A stretch of 56,702 nt of DNA, from contig JAATFO010000078.1 in the NCBI GenBank assembly GCA_015655145.1, positions 1 to 56,702 of the forward strand, in the 5' to 3' direction. Position numbers and translations under genes: made by a program. Shown here in pieces: positions 40,013 to 50,034 of the stretch; within the stretch, counting starts at the first letter, position 1, and each line of letters opens with the position of its first letter. Under the pieces are notes generated by a model, which had not been told where the DNA came from, did not search any database, and saw only the letters and a program-made list of their open reading frames with translations. The stretch comes from Enterobacterales bacterium. GTDB lineage: Bacteria > Pseudomonadota > Gammaproteobacteria > Enterobacterales > Enterobacteriaceae.

Positions 40013-43000
40013 TACCGTATTAATTGCGAATCGTGGTGAAATAGCCTGCCGGGCAATACGAACACTAAAACGGCTGGGCATCACCAGCGTAGCGGTCTAT
40101 TCCGCGGTGGATAAAAATGCCCAACATGTGAAAGATGCAGATATCGCCATCGCGCTTGGCGGCGAAAAAGCCAGTGACAGCTATCTACGCATCGATAAAA
40201 TCCTGCTCGCCGCCAAAGAGAGTGGCGCACAGGCTATCTGGCCAGGTTACGGTTTTCTGTCGGAAAGCCAGCCTTTTGCCGAGGCCTGTGAAGCCGCCGG
40301 TATCACCTTTATCGGCCCCACCGTACAACAGATTGGCGAGTTTGGCCTGAAACACCGGGCGCGTGAACTGGCGGCGGCGGCCGGAGTGCCAATGACGCCC
40401 GGAACAGCCCTGCTGGCATCACTGGAAGAGGCACTCAGTGCAGCGGAAACCATCGGTTATCCGGTGATGCTGAAAAGTACGGCTGGCGGCGGCGGCATTG
40501 GTCTCACCCGATGTGCTGATGCAGATGCACTGCGTAACGCCTGGCAAAGTGTGCGCCGTCTGGGTGAACAATTTTTCAGCGACACGGGGGTTTTTCTCGA
40601 GCGTTGTATTGATCGTGCGCGCCATGTCGAGGTGCAAATCTTTGGCGACGGTAAAGGCAACGTGATCGCACTGGGCGAACGTGACTGTTCATTACAACGT
40701 CGTAATCAAAAAGTCGTGGAAGAGACCCCAGCCCCCGCACTACCCGCACACACGCGCGCCGCGCTACTCGATTCGGCAGTCAGACTTGGCGAGTTAGTCA
40801 GCTACCGTAGCGCCGGCACGGTGGAATATATTTACGATGCGCAACATGACCAATTCTTCTTCCTTGAAGTGAACACCCGCTTACAGGTAGAGCACCCGGT
40901 GACGGAATGCGTTACCGGCCTTGACCTGGTGGAATGCATGTTACAGGTTGCCGCAGGCGAAACGCCTGACTGGTCTCGGATGTCTCAACCCCCGCAGGGG
41001 GCGTCGATCGAAGTCCGAATTTATGCCGAAGATCCGCTGAAGAATTTCCAGCCCAGTCCGGGCGTATTAAGCGAAGTCTATTTTCCTGATGACGTGCGCG
41101 TTGATGGCTGGATCAACACAGGTACTGAGATTTCCGCCTTTTATGATCCGCTGATCGCCAAGCTGATCGTCCATGCCGACGATCGTGAAACAGCACGGAT
41201 TAAAATGCAACGCGTGCTGAATGAGACACGCCTGCATGGAATTGCTACCAACCTCAACTATTTACGTCAAATTGTGGCAACCGACGCCTTTCGCAGCGGC
41301 AATGTCTGGACACGAATGCTTGACAGTTTTACACCATCCGCCGCGGTGATCGAAGTGATACAACCAGGGACCTGGAGCAGCATTCAGGATTATCCTGGAC
41401 GCCCCGGGTACTGGGATATCGGCGTGCCGCCCTCGGGTCCGATGGATGACTTTGCTTTTCGTCTCGCCAACCGCATTGTCGGCAATGCTGAAACGGCCGC
41501 AGGGCTGGAATTTACCTTGCTCGGCCCTACGCTGCGCTTTCACTGTGACACACTGATTGCCTTGACCGGCGCGCCTTGTCCCGCTGACCTCGACGGGATC
41601 GCCATCGCTTACTGGCAACCGATCGCCGTGCAAGCCGGCCAAACCCTGACACTGGGCCGCGCACTGTCGGGTTGCCGCACCTATCTGGCGGTACGTAATG
41701 GCTTTGATGTGCCCCTTTACCTTGGCAGCCGTTCAACATTTGTGCTGGGTCAGTTTGGTGGCCATGCCGGGCGCACCTTGCGTGTCGCCGATATGCTGAT
41801 GATTTCACAGCCGACGATTGCCGCCTGTACCACACCAGCGCCGGTCAGCGCTCCGCAGGCACTCGATGCCGCCCTGATACCGCATTATGGCGATGAATGG
41901 CATATTGGTGTGTTGTACGGCCCCCACGGCGCACCGGATTTCTTTACTCAGGACTCAATTGACACCTTTTTTGCCAGCGAATGGCAAGTACATTACAACT
42001 CCAATCGCCTTGGCGTACGACTTGTCGGCCCTAAACCAGACTGGACTCGCGCCAATGGCGGTGAGGCAGGTTTGCATCCTTCAAATGTTCATGACTGTGA
42101 ATACGCCATCGGTGCAGTGAACTTTACTGGTGATTTCCCGGTCATCCTGACACGCGACGGCCCGAGTCTCGGTGGTTTTGTCTGCCCGGTAACCATCGCC
42201 AAAGCAGAATTATGGAAAGTGGGCCAGGTCAAACCCGGCGATCGTATCCGTTTTCACCCCATCAGTTTTGATGAGGCGCAGGCGCGGGAAAAAGCACAAA
42301 ATAGCGCGGTAAACCGCCTCAGCACGGTTGAATTGCCTGCTTTTTCCCCGCCGTCGCTGACGGCAACCGCGCAGGGTTCCGCCACCGTGCTGGCGGCGAT
42401 CAATGCCACAGCGAGCACGCCTGCTGCCGTTTATCGCCAGGCGGGCGATAATTATATCCTGATAGAATATGGCGATAACATCCTCGATCTGGCGTTACGC
42501 CTACGCGTTTACCTACTCATGGCGGCATTGCGCGACACCCCGCTGCCTGGCATTGCCGAACTGTCGCCTGGCGTTCGCTCACTACAGATCCGCTATGACA
42601 GCATCGTACTGAGCCAGCATGAACTGATCACCCATCTGCTGACACTGGAGAAAAAACTCGGCGATGTCAGCCAGATGAAAGTCCCGTCACGCATTGTACA
42701 TCTGCCGATGGCCTTTGAGGATAGTGCCACCCTGGGTGCTGTAGAACGTTACAGCGAAACAGTACGCGCCAGCGCGGCATGGCTACCGAACAATGTCGAC
42801 TTTATCCAGAGAATTAACGGGTTAGCAACCCGTCAAGCGGTCCGTGATGTGATCTTTGACGCCAGCTATCTGATCCTCGGACTCGGTGATGTCTACCTCG
42901 GCGCGCCCTGCGCCGTGCCCATCGATCCACGTCATCGTCTGTTGAGTTCCAAATATAATCCGGCTCGTACCTTCACGGCCGAAGGCACCGTGGGCATTGG

Positions 43001-43625
43001 CGGCATGTACATGTGCATTTACGGCATGGATTCGCCCGGCGGCTATCAACTGGTTGGCAGAACGCTGCCTATCTGGAATAAGTTCCTGAAGAATGAACAG
43101 TTTATCGCTGGCGAACCATGGCTACTGCGCTTCTTCGATCAGGTACGGTTTTATCCGGTGAACGAAAGTGAACTGGAAACATTACGAGAAGACTTCCGCG
43201 AAGGGCGTGCCGCCATTCGTATCGAAGAAACGACATTTGACTTTGCCGCCCATACCCGATTCCTGGCCGACCATGCTGAGGATATAGCCTCATTCCGCCA
43301 GCGCCAGTCCACCGCCTTTGACGCTGAGGTCGCCCGCTGGCAGTTGGAGGAAGAAACCGCGCCGCTCCCCGACGATGATCCCCTGCCTCCGCCAGTGGAA
43401 ATAGATGAACATGCGCGGCAAGTCAGCGCCGATATGAGCGGGAGCATCTGGAAAGTATTGGTGAAACCCGGTGATCGCGTACAAAGCGGGCAACCGTTGA
43501 TCATTGTTGAAGCGATGAAAATGGAACTGGCGATCCCGGCGCCACAGGCGGGGCGCGTTAAGCGTATCGCCTGTCAGCCAGGCAAACCCGTCAGTCCGGG
43601 CGATGCTTTGCTGTGGCTGGAATAA
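40005..43625 (+). CDS. uca: urea carboxylase (biotin-dependent)
   Basis: This enzyme carboxylates urea to allophanate using ATP and bicarbonate. The 1206-residue chain has the biotin carboxylase domain (1 to about 450: MFNTVLIANRGEIACRAIRT, ATP-grasp KSTAGGGGIGLTRC, LEVNTRLQVEHPVTE). The central carboxyltransferase part is built from fused KipA/KipI-like domains (about 470-1080: DYPGRPGYWDIGVPPSGPMD, GPSLGGFVCPVTIAKAE). The C-terminal biotin carrier domain has biotinyl-Lys1172 in EAMKMELAIP. Guanidine carboxylase shares this architecture. The adjacent urea transporter, and the lack of carboxyguanidine deiminase genes or an obvious guanidine riboswitch, favour urea. AGGAGG precedes the ATG at 40005. 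Confidence 0.92.
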   Translation: MFNTVLIANRGEIACRAIRTLKRLGITSVAVYSAVDKNAQHVKDADIAIALGGEKASDSYLRIDKILLAAKESGAQAIWPGYGFLSESQPFAEACEAAGITFIGPTVQQIGEFGLKHRARELAAAAGVPMTPGTALLASLEEALSAAETIGYPVMLKSTAGGGGIGLTRCADADALRNAWQSVRRLGEQFFSDTGVFLERCIDRARHVEVQIFGDGKGNVIALGERDCSLQRRNQKVVEETPAPALPAHTRAALLDSAVRLGELVSYRSAGTVEYIYDAQHDQFFFLEVNTRLQVEHPVTECVTGLDLVECMLQVAAGETPDWSRMSQPPQGASIEVRIYAEDPLKNFQPSPGVLSEVYFPDDVRVDGWINTGTEISAFYDPLIAKLIVHADDRETARIKMQRVLNETRLHGIATNLNYLRQIVATDAFRSGNVWTRMLDSFTPSAAVIEVIQPGTWSSIQDYPGRPGYWDIGVPPSGPMDDFAFRLANRIVGNAETAAGLEFTLLGPTLRFHCDTLIALTGAPCPADLDGIAIAYWQPIAVQAGQTLTLGRALSGCRTYLAVRNGFDVPLYLGSRSTFVLGQFGGHAGRTLRVADMLMISQPTIAACTTPAPVSAPQALDAALIPHYGDEWHIGVLYGPHGAPDFFTQDSIDTFFASEWQVHYNSNRLGVRLVGPKPDWTRANGGEAGLHPSNVHDCEYAIGAVNFTGDFPVILTRDGPSLGGFVCPVTIAKAELWKVGQVKPGDRIRFHPISFDEAQAREKAQNSAVNRLSTVELPAFSPPSLTATAQGSATVLAAINATASTPAAVYRQAGDNYILIEYGDNILDLALRLRVYLLMAALRDTPLPGIAELSPGVRSLQIRYDSIVLSQHELITHLLTLEKKLGDVSQMKVPSRIVHLPMAFEDSATLGAVERYSETVRASAAWLPNNVDFIQRINGLATRQAVRDVIFDASYLILGLGDVYLGAPCAVPIDPRHRLLSSKYNPARTFTAEGTVGIGGMYMCIYGMDSPGGYQLVGRTLPIWNKFLKNEQFIAGEPWLLRFFDQVRFYPVNESELETLREDFREGRAAIRIEETTFDFAAHTRFLADHAEDIASFRQRQSTAFDAEVARWQLEEETAPLPDDDPLPPPVEIDEHARQVSADMSGSIWKVLVKPGDRVQSGQPLIIVEAMKMELAIPAPQAGRVKRIACQPGKPVSPGDALLWLE

Positions 43626-43635
43626 AGGAATCATG

Positions 43636-44346
43636 ATGCAACCTGGCTTGCGACAAAGAAACCATAAAGGCCGCCCGGAAGTCCTGGCCGAGCGAATCTA
43701 CCAAACGTTGAAAAACGACATATTCGAGTTTCGCCTGATGCCCGGAGATCGCTTCAGTGAAAGTGAAATTGCCGAGCGGATGGCGGTGAGTCGGACCCCG
43801 GTACGTCAGGCGCTGTTCTGGCTGGAGCACGAAGGCTATGTCGAAGTGTATTTTCGCAGCGGTTGGCAAGTACGATCCTTCGATTTTGCCTACTTCGAAG
43901 AGTTATATGACTTGCGCATCGTGCTTGAATGCGAAGCCGTGCGCCGCCTGTGCGACATGCCGCCGGAACACTGTGCCGCACTGTTAAGCGAACTGAAAAC
44001 CTTCTGGACAGACGCACCACGTCTGGAAGAAGGCAAAACAGTATCGCTGCACGATGAAGCGTTTCACATGACCCTCGTCGCTGCGACCGGAAATAGCGAA
44101 ATGGCGCGGATTCACGCGGAGCTGACTGAAAAAATCCGCATCATTCGTCGCCTCGACTTTACCCGCGAAGATCGGGTTGATGCCACTTATAGCGAACACG
44201 CCCGTATTTTACGGACGATCTTAAAACAACAAACCGAGGAGGCCCAACGTATTCTGACTGATCACATCTCCATGAGTAAGTCCGAGGTCAGAAAGATCAC
44301 ACTACACATGCTGCAGCAAGCAAGGATTCAACCCGTTTCACCATAA
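43636..44346 (+). CDS. GntR-family (FadR/FCD subfamily) transcriptional regulator
   Basis: The 236-residue protein has an N-terminal winged helix (LMPGDRFSESEIAERMAVSR, TPVRQALFWLEHEGYV) and a C-terminal all-helical FCD ligand-binding domain. Likely metal ligands are the Asp/His residues of SLHDEAFHMTLV and TYSEHARIL. The start at 43636 (second of two adjacent ATGs) has AAGGA 6 nt upstream; 43633 is possible. It sits between the degradation genes and the transport genes, so it most likely senses a urea-pathway compound and binds the palindrome at 38175. Whether it represses or activates is not visible, though operator placement suggests repression. Confidence 0.88.
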   Translation: MQPGLRQRNHKGRPEVLAERIYQTLKNDIFEFRLMPGDRFSESEIAERMAVSRTPVRQALFWLEHEGYVEVYFRSGWQVRSFDFAYFEELYDLRIVLECEAVRRLCDMPPEHCAALLSELKTFWTDAPRLEEGKTVSLHDEAFHMTLVAATGNSEMARIHAELTEKIRIIRRLDFTREDRVDATYSEHARILRTILKQQTEEAQRILTDHISMSKSEVRKITLHMLQQARIQPVSP

Positions 44347-44372
44347 TTTCAATAATCCTTAGAGGTTTAATG

Positions 44373-45641
44373 ATGAAAAGACGTACTTTGCTTAAGGCAT
44401 TCGCACTTTCCGCCACCGTTGTCAGTATGGGGCTTGCCTGGAGTGCGCAGGCTGCAGATACCATTAAAGTCGGTATTATGCATTCGCTGTCCGGCACCAT
44501 GGCGATTTCTGAAACGCCACTGAAAGATGTCGCGCTGATGACCATCGCGGAAATCAATGCCAAAGGGGGGGTTCTGGGGAAAAAACTGGAACCGGTGGTG
44601 GTCGACCCGGCATCTAACTGGCCGCTGTTCGCCGAAAAAGCCCGCCAGTTGCTGACACAGGATAAAGTCGCGGTGGTATTTGGTTGCTGGACATCAGTCT
44701 CACGTAAATCTGTATTGCCGGTGTTTGAAGAATTGAATGGCCTGCTGTTCTATCCAGTGCAATATGAAGGTGAAGAGATGTCGCCGAACGTCTTCTATAC
44801 CGGGGCCGCACCAAACCAACAGGCAATTCCGGCAGTAGAATATTTGATGAGTGAAGACGGCGGCAGCGCGAAACGGTTTTTCCTGCTGGGCACCGATTAC
44901 GTCTATCCGCGCACCACCAACAAAATCTTGCGCGCCTTCCTGCATTCAAAAGGCGTACAGGATAAAGATATTAAAGAAGTTTATACCCCATTTGGTTACA
45001 GCGATTATCAGACCATCGTCTCTGATATCAAAAAATTCTCTGCCGGCGGCAAAACCGCGGTCGTGTCGACCATTAATGGCGACTCCAACGTACCCTTCTA
45101 TAAAGAACTGGCGAATCAGGGCATCAAAGCAACTGACGTACCGGTGGTGGCATTTTCAGTCGGCGAAGAAGAGCTTCGCGGCATTGATACCAAGCCGCTG
45201 GTGGGACACTTAGCGGCATGGAACTATTTTGAATCCGTGAATAATCCCACTAACACGCAATTCGTCGCAGACTATAAAGCCTGGGCCAAAGCGCACAACT
45301 TGCCGAACGCCAATACCGTGGTCACTAACGATCCAATGGAAGCCACGTATGTCGGGATCCATATGTGGGCGCAGGCAGTAGAAAAAGCGGGCACCACCAA
45401 TGTGACAAAAGTACAGGCCGCGATGGCGGGCCAGACTTTCGCCGCACCGGATGGCTTCACACTGACCATGGATAATACCAACCACCACCTGCATAAACCG
45501 GTGATGATTGGTGAAATCGAAGATAACGGACAATTCAATGTGGTCTGGCAGACCGAGCAACCGGTACGCGCACAGCCATGGAGCCCGTATATCCCAGGCA
45601 ATGATAAAAAGTCCGATCATCCGGTGAAATCCAGTCAGTAA
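44373..45641 (+). CDS. urtA: urea ABC transporter substrate-binding protein UrtA
   Basis: The 422-residue periplasmic binding protein belongs to the branched-chain amino acid/amide family. The signal peptide MKRRTLLKAFALSATVVSMG carries a twin-arginine-like motif (RRTLLK) and ends near AQA-ADTIK. The mature protein has the UrtA hallmarks GIMHSLSGTMAISETPLKD, FGCWTSVSRKSVLPVFEE and LLFYPVQYEGEE, which set it apart from LivJ. AGAGG lies 7 nt before the ATG at 44373; 44370 is an alternative. Urea is therefore the likely ligand. Confidence 0.94.
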   Translation: MKRRTLLKAFALSATVVSMGLAWSAQAADTIKVGIMHSLSGTMAISETPLKDVALMTIAEINAKGGVLGKKLEPVVVDPASNWPLFAEKARQLLTQDKVAVVFGCWTSVSRKSVLPVFEELNGLLFYPVQYEGEEMSPNVFYTGAAPNQQAIPAVEYLMSEDGGSAKRFFLLGTDYVYPRTTNKILRAFLHSKGVQDKDIKEVYTPFGYSDYQTIVSDIKKFSAGGKTAVVSTINGDSNVPFYKELANQGIKATDVPVVAFSVGEEELRGIDTKPLVGHLAAWNYFESVNNPTNTQFVADYKAWAKAHNLPNANTVVTNDPMEATYVGIHMWAQAVEKAGTTNVTKVQAAMAGQTFAAPDGFTLTMDNTNHHLHKPVMIGEIEDNGQFNVVWQTEQPVRAQPWSPYIPGNDKKSDHPVKSSQ

Positions 45642-45772
45642 TGGTTTCAGGCCATCCGATATCCGCTGAATTTCACGTTGCCGCAAGGCGACGATATGAA
45701 TCGCGCATCCCGGAGTTAGTGACGTGATGCGCCAACACACTAAGACGTGAAAGATGGCGGGTATATGATCAG

Positions 45773-45794
45773 CGGGCCAGGCGTCTCTGGCCCG
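45773..45794 (+). other. hairpin in the urtA-urtB spacer
   Basis: CGGGCCAG, a 6-nt loop and CTGGCCCG form a perfect 8-bp GC-rich stem ending 26 nt before the chosen urtB start. There is no T run. Hairpins after binding-protein genes commonly protect the upstream message, giving more UrtA than permease. The whole 180-nt spacer has no gene. Confidence 0.65.
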
Positions 45795-45820
45795 ATAACT
45801 TCATGCAAACAGGCATCGCG

Positions 45821-47395
45821 ATGACTATGCGTTCACTACTCAGGCTGTTTCTGTCGCTGTGCTTTCTGGCACCGCTGCTGGCGCATGCGGGTCCGGCGGC
45901 CGAGTTCGCGGCAGCCAACCGCACGCAACAAACCACATTATTGCAACAATGGGCCGCCGCGCCCAATCCAGATCGTCTGCCATTATTGCAGGCACTGCAT
46001 AATGAGTCGGTAGTGCTTGACCAAAATAAACAGCCGTTTAGCCGGGTTCAGGACAAACTGACCGCGCTGGAGGGCAATGCGCAACCGGTAGGCGATACCA
46101 AAAAACTTTTTATGAACAATCGGCTGCGAACTCTGGTGGACAGTGCGCTGGCCTCGCATCAACTGGTTAGCGCTGATGTGGCCACACGGTTACAAGCCGC
46201 GCTGATGCTACAAAACGACGCAGTGGCCGATCAGTTACCGCTGTTAAGCCAACGGCTGGCGGTCGAACAGGCCAGCGACGTCCATACCGCACTGGCGATC
46301 GCGGTCGCTAATTTGCAACTCAGCAATACGGATCCCCGTGTTCGGCTGCAAGCTGTACAACTGCTGGGCGATACCCGTGATCCGCAAATGCAGGCCAGCC
46401 TGCAACGCCTGACGCTGGCGCAAAACGAACCCGATGCCACCGTGCGCGCCGCAGCCGCAGAGAGCCTGCAACAACTCAAACATCGCCTGATGTGGGGCGA
46501 CCTGCTCGGTCAGGCGTTTACCGGCTTATCACTCGGTTCGGTGTTACTGCTGGCCGCGCTCGGCCTGGCCATTACTTACGGTTTGCTTGGCGTCATTAAT
46601 ATGGCGCACGGCGAAATGCTGATGCTCGGGGCCTATGCCACCTGGTTGGTACAAAGCTTGTTCCAGCGCCTGGCGCCGGAATGGCTGGCCTGGTATCCAC
46701 TGCTGGCACTGCCGGTCGCCTTTAGCATCACCGCGCTGACAGGCATGCTGCTGGAGCGAGCGATCATTCGTCATTTGTATGGACGTCCGCTGGAAACGCT
46801 GCTGGCAACCTGGGGCATCAGCCTGATGTTGATCCAACTGGTACGGATGCTGTTTGGCGCGCAAAACCTTGAAGTAGCAAACCCGCCATGGCTTTCCGGT
46901 GGCCTGCAACTGTTGCCGAATCTGGTTTTGCCGTGGAACCGTATCGCGGTAATTCTGTTTGTTATCGGTGTGTTAATCCTTACATGGCTGCTGCTCAATA
47001 AAACCCGCCTCGGCATGAATGTACGCGCAGTTACCCAAAATCGGGCGATGGCCGACTGTTGCGGCGTACCGACCGGGCGGGTCGACATGCTGGCTTTCGG
47101 GCTTGGATCTGGCATTGCCGGCTTAGGCGGCGTCGCGCTGTCGCAACTGGGCAATGTCGGTCCGGAGCTGGGACAAGGCTACATCATCGATTCCTTCCTG
47201 GTCGTCGTTCTGGGCGGCGTCGGGCAACTGGCGGGAACCGTGGTCGCCGCTTTCAGTCTCGGCATTCTCAATAAAGTGCTGGAACCACAAATTGGCGCGG
47301 TGCTGGGTAAAATCCTGATACTGGTGCTGATTGTGCTGTTTATTCAGAAACGACCACAAGGGTTGTTTGCATTTAAAGGGCGGGTAATTGACTAA
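45821..47395 (+). CDS. urtB: urea ABC transporter permease UrtB
   Basis: Inner-membrane permease of the LivH type with a proteobacterial N-terminal extension: a signal-like segment (SLLRLFLSLCFLAPLLAHA), then about 200 soluble residues with HEAT-like helical pairs (DPQMQASLQRLTLAQ, DATVRAAAAESLQQL). The permease part starts near TGLSLGSVLLLAALGLAITY and includes INMAHGEMLMLGAYATW. Of the in-frame ATGs I choose 45821 (524 aa), which has AGG 7 nt upstream; 45803 lacks a ribosome-binding site. The stop overlaps urtC by one base (TAATG). Confidence 0.93.
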   Translation: MTMRSLLRLFLSLCFLAPLLAHAGPAAEFAAANRTQQTTLLQQWAAAPNPDRLPLLQALHNESVVLDQNKQPFSRVQDKLTALEGNAQPVGDTKKLFMNNRLRTLVDSALASHQLVSADVATRLQAALMLQNDAVADQLPLLSQRLAVEQASDVHTALAIAVANLQLSNTDPRVRLQAVQLLGDTRDPQMQASLQRLTLAQNEPDATVRAAAAESLQQLKHRLMWGDLLGQAFTGLSLGSVLLLAALGLAITYGLLGVINMAHGEMLMLGAYATWLVQSLFQRLAPEWLAWYPLLALPVAFSITALTGMLLERAIIRHLYGRPLETLLATWGISLMLIQLVRMLFGAQNLEVANPPWLSGGLQLLPNLVLPWNRIAVILFVIGVLILTWLLLNKTRLGMNVRAVTQNRAMADCCGVPTGRVDMLAFGLGSGIAGLGGVALSQLGNVGPELGQGYIIDSFLVVVLGGVGQLAGTVVAAFSLGILNKVLEPQIGAVLGKILILVLIVLFIQKRPQGLFAFKGRVID

Positions 47396-48471
47396 TGACG
47401 CAACCCATCACACTTACCGCCGCGCAAAAAGCGCCGCGACTGGCGCTCAGTATCGGTGTTATTACCCTGATTGCGCTGTTGTTATTGCCTTTTTTCGCCC
47501 TGTTGCCAGCCGACAATCCGCTGGCGCTATCCACTTACACCCTGACGCTAATCGGTAAAATTCTGTGTTATGCGGTTGTCGCCGTCGCGCTGGATCTGGT
47601 TTGGGGTTACGCCGGTCTATTGTCGCTCGGACATGGTTTGTTCTTTGCCCTGGGCGGCTATGCGATGGGGATGTATTTAATGCGTCAAGCCGCCGGTGAC
47701 GGTTTACCGGCGTTTATGTCATTCCTCTCATGGAACGAGTTGCCGTGGTTTTGGGCCGGTACCCAACACTTTATCTGGGCGTTGTGTTTGATTGTCCTGC
47801 TACCGGGTCTGCTGGCATGGGTATTTGGCTTCTTTGCCTTCCGCTCGAAGATCAAAGGGGTGTACTTCTCGATCATGACTCAGGCCCTGACTTACGCCGG
47901 AATGTTGCTCTTTTTCCGTAATGAAACCGGATTTGGCGGCAATAACGGGTTTACTGGCTTCACCTCCTTACTGGGTTTTCCGGTCACCGACACCCGCACG
48001 CGTATCGGTCTGTTCGTGGCAACTGTGCTGTTATTGCTGACCAGCCTTACCCTTGGTTTTGTGCTGGCACGCAGTAAATTTGGTCGGGTGTTAACCGCCG
48101 TGCGCGATGCGGAGAATCGCCTGATGTTTTGCGGCTATGATCCACGCGGTTTCAAACTGTTTGTCTGGACGTTGTCCGCCGTATTGTGCGGCCTGGCGGG
48201 TGCGCTCTATGTGCCGCAAGTCGGCATCATCAACCCGAGTGAAATGTCACCCACCAATTCCATTGAAGCCGCTATCTGGGTCGCGCTTGGCGGGCGCGGT
48301 ACCTTGATTGGCCCGATGCTGGGCGCCGCTATCGTCAACGGCGCCAAAAGCTGGTTTACGGTTGCCTTCCCGGAATACTGGTTATTCTTCCTTGGCCTGA
48401 TGTTTATCCTCGTTACGCTGTTCCTGCCGCGTGGGGTCATTGGTTTGCTGCGCAGGAGGAAACATGACTGA
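47395..48471 (+). CDS. urtC: urea ABC transporter permease UrtC
   Basis: The 358-residue LivM-type permease has about nine membrane segments. It has the characteristic DLVWGYAGLLSLGHGLFFALGG and FSIMTQALTYAGMLLFFRNETGFGGNNGFTGF (shown by its two halves), and the EAA-like loop LTAVRDAENRLMFCGYDP. It pairs with UrtB to form the channel. The start overlaps the urtB stop, and the end overlaps urtD by 8 nt. Confidence 0.94.
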   Translation: MTQPITLTAAQKAPRLALSIGVITLIALLLLPFFALLPADNPLALSTYTLTLIGKILCYAVVAVALDLVWGYAGLLSLGHGLFFALGGYAMGMYLMRQAAGDGLPAFMSFLSWNELPWFWAGTQHFIWALCLIVLLPGLLAWVFGFFAFRSKIKGVYFSIMTQALTYAGMLLFFRNETGFGGNNGFTGFTSLLGFPVTDTRTRIGLFVATVLLLLTSLTLGFVLARSKFGRVLTAVRDAENRLMFCGYDPRGFKLFVWTLSAVLCGLAGALYVPQVGIINPSEMSPTNSIEAAIWVALGGRGTLIGPMLGAAIVNGAKSWFTVAFPEYWLFFLGLMFILVTLFLPRGVIGLLRRRKHD

Positions 48472-49255
48472 CTCACTCTTTACACAACCGCAGAACGCGG
48501 ATCGCCATCGCCAACAGACCGATCCGGTATTGCTGCTGGATAAAATCACGGTCTCTTTTGATGGTTTCCGCGCGTTAACTGATTTATCTCTGCAAATTGG
48601 CGTCGGCGAGCTGCGCTGTATCATTGGGCCCAACGGCGCCGGTAAAACCACGCTGATGGATGTCATCACCGGCAAAACACGGCCAGATACCGGCAAGGTG
48701 TTTTACGATCAAAGCACTGACCTCACCGCCCTGTCGCCCGTTGACATCGCGCGGGCCGGTATTGGGCGTAAGTTCCAGAAACCCACGGTGTTTGAAGCGC
48801 TAAGCGTAGGTGAAAATCTTGAAATCGCACTGAAAACCAACAAGTCAGTTTGGGCTTGCCTGCGGGCGAAACTCAATAGTGAACAACAGGATCGTATTCA
48901 TGAAGTCCTGCAACTGTTACGTCTTAGCGCTGAGCGTCATCGTCTTGCGGGCCTGTTGTCTCACGGACAAAAACAGTTTCTGGAGATTGGAATGTTGCTG
49001 GTACAGGAACCCCATTTGCTGCTACTTGATGAACCGGCGGCCGGGATGACCGATGCGGAGACCGACTACACCGCCGAGCTCTTCCGTAGCCTGGCAGGCA
49101 AACATTCACTGATGGTGGTGGAACACGATATGGGATTCGTCGAGACCATCGCCGATCATGTCACCGTGCTACATCAGGGGCAAGTACTGGCCGAAGGATC
49201 GTTGCGCGAGGTGCAAGCCAACGAACGTGTTATTGATGTTTATCTGGGGCGCTAA
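48464..49255 (+). CDS. urtD: urea ABC transporter ATP-binding protein UrtD
   Basis: The 263-residue LivG-type ATPase has Walker A GPNGAGKTTLMDVITGKTRP, GIGRKFQKPTVFEALSVGEN, signature LLSHGQKQFLEIGMLL, Walker B LLLLDEPAAGM and the H-loop VVEHDMGFV. The start at 48464 is inside the end of urtC (8-nt overlap) behind AGGAGG; upstream frame extension is urtC sequence. It energises urea import with UrtE. Confidence 0.94.
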   Translation: MTDSLFTQPQNADRHRQQTDPVLLLDKITVSFDGFRALTDLSLQIGVGELRCIIGPNGAGKTTLMDVITGKTRPDTGKVFYDQSTDLTALSPVDIARAGIGRKFQKPTVFEALSVGENLEIALKTNKSVWACLRAKLNSEQQDRIHEVLQLLRLSAERHRLAGLLSHGQKQFLEIGMLLVQEPHLLLLDEPAAGMTDAETDYTAELFRSLAGKHSLMVVEHDMGFVETIADHVTVLHQGQVLAEGSLREVQANERVIDVYLGR

Positions 49256-49256
49256 G

Positions 49257-49955
49257 ATGTTACAGGTATCTGAACTGAATCAATATTATGGCGGCAGCCA
49301 CATTTTGCGTGGTCTTTCGTTCACCGCAAAACCTGGTGAAATTACCTGCCTGCTCGGACGCAATGGCGTGGGTAAAACGACGCTGCTGCGATGCCTGATG
49401 GGATTAATCCCGGTAAAATCTGGCACCATCCGTTGGCAAGATAACGTGATCAACCAGCGTAAACCACATCAGCGCGTACAGGCTGGCATGGCTTATGTGC
49501 CACAAGGACGAGACATCTTTCCGCGTTTAACGGTGGAAGAGAATCTGTTAATGGGATTATCGCGTTTTCCCACTGCCCGGGCAAAGCGTGTCCCGGAGGA
49601 AATTTACCGTCTTTTCCCCCTATTGCAGGAAATGAAACAACGGCGCGGCGGCGATCTTTCTGGTGGGCAGCAACAACAGTTAGCCATTGGTCGTGCGCTG
49701 GCATGTCAGCCGCAGTTGCTGATTCTTGATGAACCCACCGAAGGTATTCAGCCCTCGGTGATTAAAGAGATCGGCGCAGTGATCCGGCAACTGGCGCAAC
49801 GCGGTGATATGGCGATTTTGCTGGTGGAGCAATTTTATGATTTTGCCGCCGAGCTGGCGGACAGTTATCTGGTGATGTCCCGGGGTGAAATTGTACAACA
49901 AGGACGAGGCGACAACATGCAAGAAGAGGGCGTACGCGGACTGGTCGCTATCTGA
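49257..49955 (+). CDS. urtE: urea ABC transporter ATP-binding protein UrtE
   Basis: The 232-residue LivF-type ATPase starts at MLQVSELNQYYGGSHILRGL one base after the urtD stop. Motifs are Walker A GRNGVGKTTLLRCLMG, YVPQGRDIFPRLTVEENL, signature DLSGGQQQQLAIGRALA and Walker B LLILDEPTEGIQPSVI. It is the last gene of the transporter; deoR follows after 79 nt with its own ribosome-binding region. Confidence 0.94.
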   Translation: MLQVSELNQYYGGSHILRGLSFTAKPGEITCLLGRNGVGKTTLLRCLMGLIPVKSGTIRWQDNVINQRKPHQRVQAGMAYVPQGRDIFPRLTVEENLLMGLSRFPTARAKRVPEEIYRLFPLLQEMKQRRGGDLSGGQQQQLAIGRALACQPQLLILDEPTEGIQPSVIKEIGAVIRQLAQRGDMAILLVEQFYDFAAELADSYLVMSRGEIVQQGRGDNMQEEGVRGLVAI

Positions 49956-50034
49956 GCCCGTGTTCCGCCAGTTTACCTTGCGCAAAAATTAAGGTTAACA
50001 TGCGGTAACTTTACCCCATCCACCGGAAATCATC

